Assembly: GCA_035628055.1 (NCBI GenBank)
Contig: DASPKO010000194.1
Coordinates: 1 to 7,720, forward strand
Length of the DNA stretch: 7,720 nucleotides
Reading direction: 5' to 3'
Origin: DASPKO01 sp035628055
GTDB taxonomy: Bacteria > Planctomycetota > Phycisphaerae > Phycisphaerales > UBA1924
Below the pieces are notes generated by a model. It searched no databases. It was not told where the DNA came from and worked only from the letters and a program-made list of their open reading frames with translations. The first letter of the stretch is position 1; every line of letters starts with the position of its first letter. Shown one piece after another: positions 5,503-7,720 of the stretch. The position numbers and the translations under genes are program-made.

Positions 5503-5840
5503 GTCTTGCCTGGGAGATCGGTCCGACGGAATCCGCGGGCGTGCCGAGCCAAGCGCACGGAACGACCGAACGGGTTGCGTGACAGGGCCGGTCTGACGAG
5601 TAGGCGCCGCGGAGGTCCCGCCGGTTCGGCCGAGCACAGCGAGGCACGGACCGACGGGACAACCGGGGAACCGGCTCGGGCGGCGAGGCCCGCCACGGCC
5701 CCTCACGGGCGCCGGGGCGGTGTGCCGCGGAACCCCGCGTCAAGCGGAGGACTCCCGGCCACGCAGCGGCCGGAGCGGCCCGGGAACGGGCCAATCCGAC
5801 TGAAATGGAGCCCACCGCGAGGTGGGCTCTGTGCGTTTTT
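5503..5840 (+). ncRNA. Candidate orphan structured RNA (~340 nt), family not recognised
   Basis: The boundaries come from a promoter-like GGTATCCT ending 6 nt before 5503 and the terminator T-run ending at 5840. Possible helices include a long-range 8-bp pair TCGGTCCG (5518-5525) with CGGACCGA (5647-5654). A hairpin CCGGCC/GGCCGG (5755-5773) extends to 8 bp with one bulge, and GGCCCG/CGGGCC (5777-5792) is closed by a GGAA tetraloop. The terminator stem has a GCGA tetraloop. Two GNRA loops in a row fit a structured transcript. It lacks the conserved cores of RNase P RNA, tmRNA and SRP RNA as far as I can judge, and no short coding frame with a plausible start is seen. Existence, ends and role are all inference. 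It may instead be the 3' read-through of the upstream gene or unexpressed spacer. Confidence 0.3.
5805..5840 (+). terminator. Strong hairpin terminator, best read on the plus strand
   Basis: GAGCCCACC (5808-5816) and GGTGGGCTC (5821-5829) form a perfect 9-bp stem closed by a GCGA (GNRA) tetraloop, and TTTTT follows at 5836-5840. In plus-strand RNA, G5807-U5830, U5806-G5831 and A5805-U5832 extend the stem to 12 pairs; the two wobbles are lost on the minus strand. Read on the minus strand it lies about 50 nt past the nuoD stop and is followed by CATTTCAG, so it may work in both directions. Confidence 0.7.
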
Positions 5841-5879
5841 GGGCCTCCCGTGCGCCGAGCTCAGCCCGGACCGGCGGGC

Positions 5880-7169
5880 CTAGCGGTCCAGCTCCGCCGC
5901 GACCACGTTGATCGAACCGAGGATCGCCACGATGTCGCTGAGCATGTGGCCTTCCGTGAGCTTGGCCATCACCTGGTAGTTGATGAAGCAGGCCGGCCGC
6001 GTGCGCACCCGCCAGGGGCGCGGGCCCCCGTCGGCGACGATGTAGAACCCCTGCTCCCCGTTGGGCCCCTCGTTCGCCCCGTAGACCTCCGCGACGGGCG
6101 CCGGCCAGCCCCGGTTGGTCATGATCAGCTCGAAGTGCTGGATGAGCCCCTCGATCGACCCGTACACCTGGCTCTTCGGGGGCTTGACGACCTTCGAGTC
6201 GCTGAAGGCGTCCACGGGTCCGGAGGGAATGGCGTCGATGAGCTGGTCGATGATGCGGATCGACTGGCGGATCTCCTCGAGGCGCACCTGGAAGCGCGCG
6301 AAGGCGTCGCCCGCGCTGGCGATGGGGACCGAGAACTGCACCGCGGCGGCGCCCTGCCCGTCCCAGTTGTCGGCGTAGCAGAGGTACGGCTCGTCCTTGC
6401 GCAGGTCGCGGCGCACCCCGCTCCCCCGGGCCATGGGGCCCGAGAGCGACCAGGCGATCGCGTCCTCGCGGCCGATCACCCCGATGCCCACGGTGCGGTC
6501 GACGAAGATCCGGTTCTTCAGGACCAGCTTCTCCAGGTCGTCGACCGCCCGGGGCAGGTCGGCGTGGATGAAGTCCTTGACCATGCGGCGGAAGACGCCC
6601 TCGTCGGGCAGGTCCTGCATCAGCCCGCCCACGCGCGTCCAGTCCGGGTGGAAGCGCTGCCCGGCGATGTAGTCGCAGATGTCGTAGATCTTCTCGCGCG
6701 GGTTGAAGGCATACAGGAAGGCCGTGAAGGCCCCCAGGTCCAGCCCGGCCGCCCCCACGCACAGCAGGTGGTTCTGGATGCGGGCCAGCTCGTTCATGAT
6801 CGTGCGCAGCGCCTTGCAGCGCGGCGTGATCTCGATGCCCAGCAGCTTCTCCACCGCCCCGTGCCAGGTGATGTCGTTGTGCACCGGGGAGAGGTAGTCC
6901 ATCCGGCTGACGATGGTGACGTACTGGTTGTAGTCCAGGTGCTCGCCCAGCTTCTCGAAGCCCGAGTGCAAATAGCCGATGTGCGGGATGCAGCGGGCAA
7001 TCCGCTCGCCGTCGAGCTCCAGCACCAGGCGCAGGGTCGTGTGCGTCGCCGGGTGCTGGGGCCCGAAGTTCAGCACCCAGCGCTCGCCGGCCCCCGCGCC
7101 GTCGCGCAGGTAGGGCGTGGTCTCGGCGTCGACGTCGTAGCCTTCCTGGGGGCGGATCGTGTAGGGCAC
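5880..7169 (-). CDS. nuoD: NADH-quinone oxidoreductase subunit D (complex I, 49-kDa type)
   Basis: The quinone-site subunit of respiratory complex I, in the peripheral arm at the membrane face. It shows FGPQHPATH (35-43), PHIGYLHSGFEK (62-73), RMDY (89-92), GQRFHP (170-175), a SGVRRDLR segment (250-257) and the end ELDR. His43 and Tyr92 match the histidine and tyrosine that line the quinone headgroup pocket in Thermus Nqo4. The residue after that His is Thr where Gly is usual. At 429 residues it has the normal length. I chose GTG 7169: GAGG lies 6 nt before it, and a -10-like TATACT sits at 7209-7204. The frame stays open to a GTG at 7229, which would add 20 poorly conserved residues and has no ribosome binding site. 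No other nuo gene is next to it: rnhA is upstream and a 629-bp gap downstream. Confidence 0.93.
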   Translation of the reverse strand: MPYTIRPQEGYDVDAETTPYLRDGAGAGERWVLNFGPQHPATHTTLRLVLELDGERIARCIPHIGYLHSGFEKLGEHLDYNQYVTIVSRMDYLSPVHNDITWHGAVEKLLGIEITPRCKALRTIMNELARIQNHLLCVGAAGLDLGAFTAFLYAFNPREKIYDICDYIAGQRFHPDWTRVGGLMQDLPDEGVFRRMVKDFIHADLPRAVDDLEKLVLKNRIFVDRTVGIGVIGREDAIAWSLSGPMARGSGVRRDLRKDEPYLCYADNWDGQGAAAVQFSVPIASAGDAFARFQVRLEEIRQSIRIIDQLIDAIPSGPVDAFSDSKVVKPPKSQVYGSIEGLIQHFELIMTNRGWPAPVAEVYGANEGPNGEQGFYIVADGGPRPWRVRTRPACFINYQVMAKLTEGHMLSDIVAILGSINVVAAELDR

Positions 7170-7175
7170 GGCGGG

Positions 7176-7179
7176 CCTC
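7176..7179 (-). promoter_or_regulatory. Short Shine-Dalgarno (GAGG) before nuoD GTG start
   Basis: On the minus strand GAGG at 7179-7176 is followed by 6 nt and GTG 7169. It is only four bases long, but it is the reason for preferring this start over GTG 7229. Confidence 0.45.
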
Positions 7180-7203
7180 GCGGGGATGACCGGGTGGGGC
7201 GCG

Positions 7204-7209
7204 AGTATA
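7204..7209 (-). promoter_or_regulatory. Candidate -10 (TATACT) for nuoD
   Basis: TATACT, read 7209-7204 on the minus strand, matches TATAAT at 5 of 6 positions, the best such match noted here. It lies between rnhA and the preferred nuoD start and would give a leader of about 28 nt. No TTG-type -35 is seen at 16-18 bp. It suggests nuoD can be transcribed apart from rnhA. Confidence 0.35.
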
Positions 7210-7236
7210 GGTGGACGCCCTGCCGACACCGGCCGG

Positions 7237-7719
7237 CTAGGCGCGCCCGCCCCGCACCGCCTCGATCGCCGCCACCGCCAGCTCGTCGCAGCGCTCGTTC
7301 TGCGGATGGCCGGCGTGCCCGCGCACCCAGTGGAAGCTGACCTGGTGGACCTTGAGCAGCTTGTCGAGGCGGAGCCAGAGGTCCACGTTCTTGACGGGCT
7401 TCTTCCCGCTGGTGCGCCACCCGTTGCGCTTCCACGTCGCCATCCACTCGCGCAGGCCCTTGAGCACGTAGAGCGAGTCGGAGTAGAGCTCCACGCGCGA
7501 GGGCCGCGTGATCGCCGACAGCCCCTCGATCACGGCCTGGAGCTCCATCTTGTTGTTGGTGGTGAGGCTCTCACCCCCCGAGGCTTCCTTCCCCGCCCCC
7601 GAGGCCGGATGCCGCAGGACGTAGGCCCACCCGCCGGGGCCGGGGTTCCCCGAGCAGGCCCCGTCGGTGTACAGCTCGACGAGGGGGAGCGGGGCCGCGG
7701 CGGGAGGCCCCGCCGGCAC
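7237..7719 (-). CDS. rnhA: Ribonuclease HI
   Basis: Cleaves the RNA strand of RNA-DNA hybrids in the cytoplasm, clearing R-loops and primers. The 160-residue frame has the RNase H fold with its catalytic residues intact: Asp19 in YTDGACSGNPGPGG, Glu59 in NNKMEL, Asp81 in YSDS, His135 in RGHAGHPQNERCDELA and Asp145. The basic handle region is present (WKRNGW then RTSGKKPVKNVDLW, about 96-115), as in E. coli-type RNase HI, so substrate binding should be normal. The length matches the family (about 150-160). The start is taken as GTG 7719, one base from the window edge; upstream sequence is not visible, so a longer protein cannot be excluded. The gene is in tandem with nuoD, 67 bp upstream of its preferred start. 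Confidence 0.92.
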   Translation of the reverse strand: MPAGPPAAAPLPLVELYTDGACSGNPGPGGWAYVLRHPASGAGKEASGGESLTTNNKMELQAVIEGLSAITRPSRVELYSDSLYVLKGLREWMATWKRNGWRTSGKKPVKNVDLWLRLDKLLKVHQVSFHWVRGHAGHPQNERCDELAVAAIEAVRGGRA

Positions 7720-7720
7720 G

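Larger units (their letters stand above)
5251..5879. other. 629-bp stretch without a protein gene
   Basis: Frames across this gap give only Arg/Pro/Gly-rich translations without motifs. The two good Shine-Dalgarno-like sites (GGAGGT at 5611 and GGAGGA at 5745) have no start codon at a usable distance. From left to right it holds a terminator (5288-5320), a second GC hairpin (5321-5337) and a small hairpin CCGGT/ACCGG (5435-5449). A promoter-like GGTATCCT (5489-5496), a run of possible RNA helices (5518-5792) and a plus-strand terminator (5805-5840) follow. No tRNA T-loop, RNase P GGAAAGTCC core, tmRNA TTCGAC start or SRP helix-8 signature was found. Confidence 0.7.

Noticed and set aside
5497..5840. 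RNase P RNA, tmRNA or SRP RNA in the gap
   Set aside because: The size and GNRA loops prompted a check, but GGAAAGTCC-type, TTCGAC-type and GGAAGCAGC-type core sequences are absent on either strand.
5297..5883. Open frames of about 170 codons on both strands in the large gap
   Set aside because: They have no usable ribosome binding site and start pair, Arg/Pro/Ser-rich translations and no conserved motif. One runs through the terminator hairpin.
5805..7340. 511-codon open frame on the plus strand opposite nuoD
   Set aside because: It is antisense to an intact nuoD, begins inside the terminator hairpin, and its Val/Asp/Arg-rich composition mirrors the opposite-strand codon bias.
1..7720. Defence system, prophage, insertion sequence or CRISPR array
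   Set aside because: No transposase, integrase, nuclease-helicase cassette, terminal inverted repeats or spaced direct repeats were seen. The genes are housekeeping or envelope types with uniform codon bias.

Overview
The window is very GC-rich DNA (over 70% by eye) with near-saturated G/C at third codon positions. The gene set points to a Gram-negative planctomycete, probably of the Phycisphaerae type: a secreted protein whose C-terminal sorting tail is VPAPG + hydrophobic stretch + RRRR, an alanine racemase, an LPS-core-type glycosyltransferase, and a NuoD that stands outside any nuo operon. The lineage is an inference from protein style; no rRNA or other marker is present.

Layout, left to right. 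(1) The first 34 codons of a Pro/Gly-rich protein on the minus strand leave through the left edge. (2) Divergent from it is a family-2 glycosyltransferase (+, 186-1022). It converges on (3) alanine racemase alr (-, 1019-2560), and the two stop codons interlock in one CTAG. (4) A 124-bp divergent promoter region separates alr from a DEAD-box-type RNA helicase (+, 2685-4184) with DEVD in motif II. (5) A 247-bp spacer with a long structured leader precedes a secreted, Cys-rich PEP-CTERM-like protein (+, 4432-5250), which ends in a clear terminator hairpin. (6) A 629-bp stretch without a gene (5251-5879) holds a promoter-like motif, several hairpins and a plus-strand terminator, and is the best place for an unannotated small RNA. 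(7) nuoD (-, 5880-7169) and (8) rnhA (-, 7237-7719) lie in tandem on the minus strand.

The genes do not form one pathway. They are mostly single-gene units for housekeeping (peptidoglycan D-Ala supply, RNA remodelling, respiration, R-loop removal) and cell envelope (LPS-type glycan, surface protein). I see no mobile element, CRISPR array, phage gene, defence island, tRNA or rRNA.

The most interesting signals are non-coding. A recurrent GGTAnnnT extended -10-like element sits ahead of four genes and one orphan region. The secreted-protein gene has a leader in which a distal CCTCGCT exactly complements the Shine-Dalgarno region and encloses three hairpins. A possible ~340-nt plus-strand transcript lies in the large gap. 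All were found by eye and need computation or RNA data.
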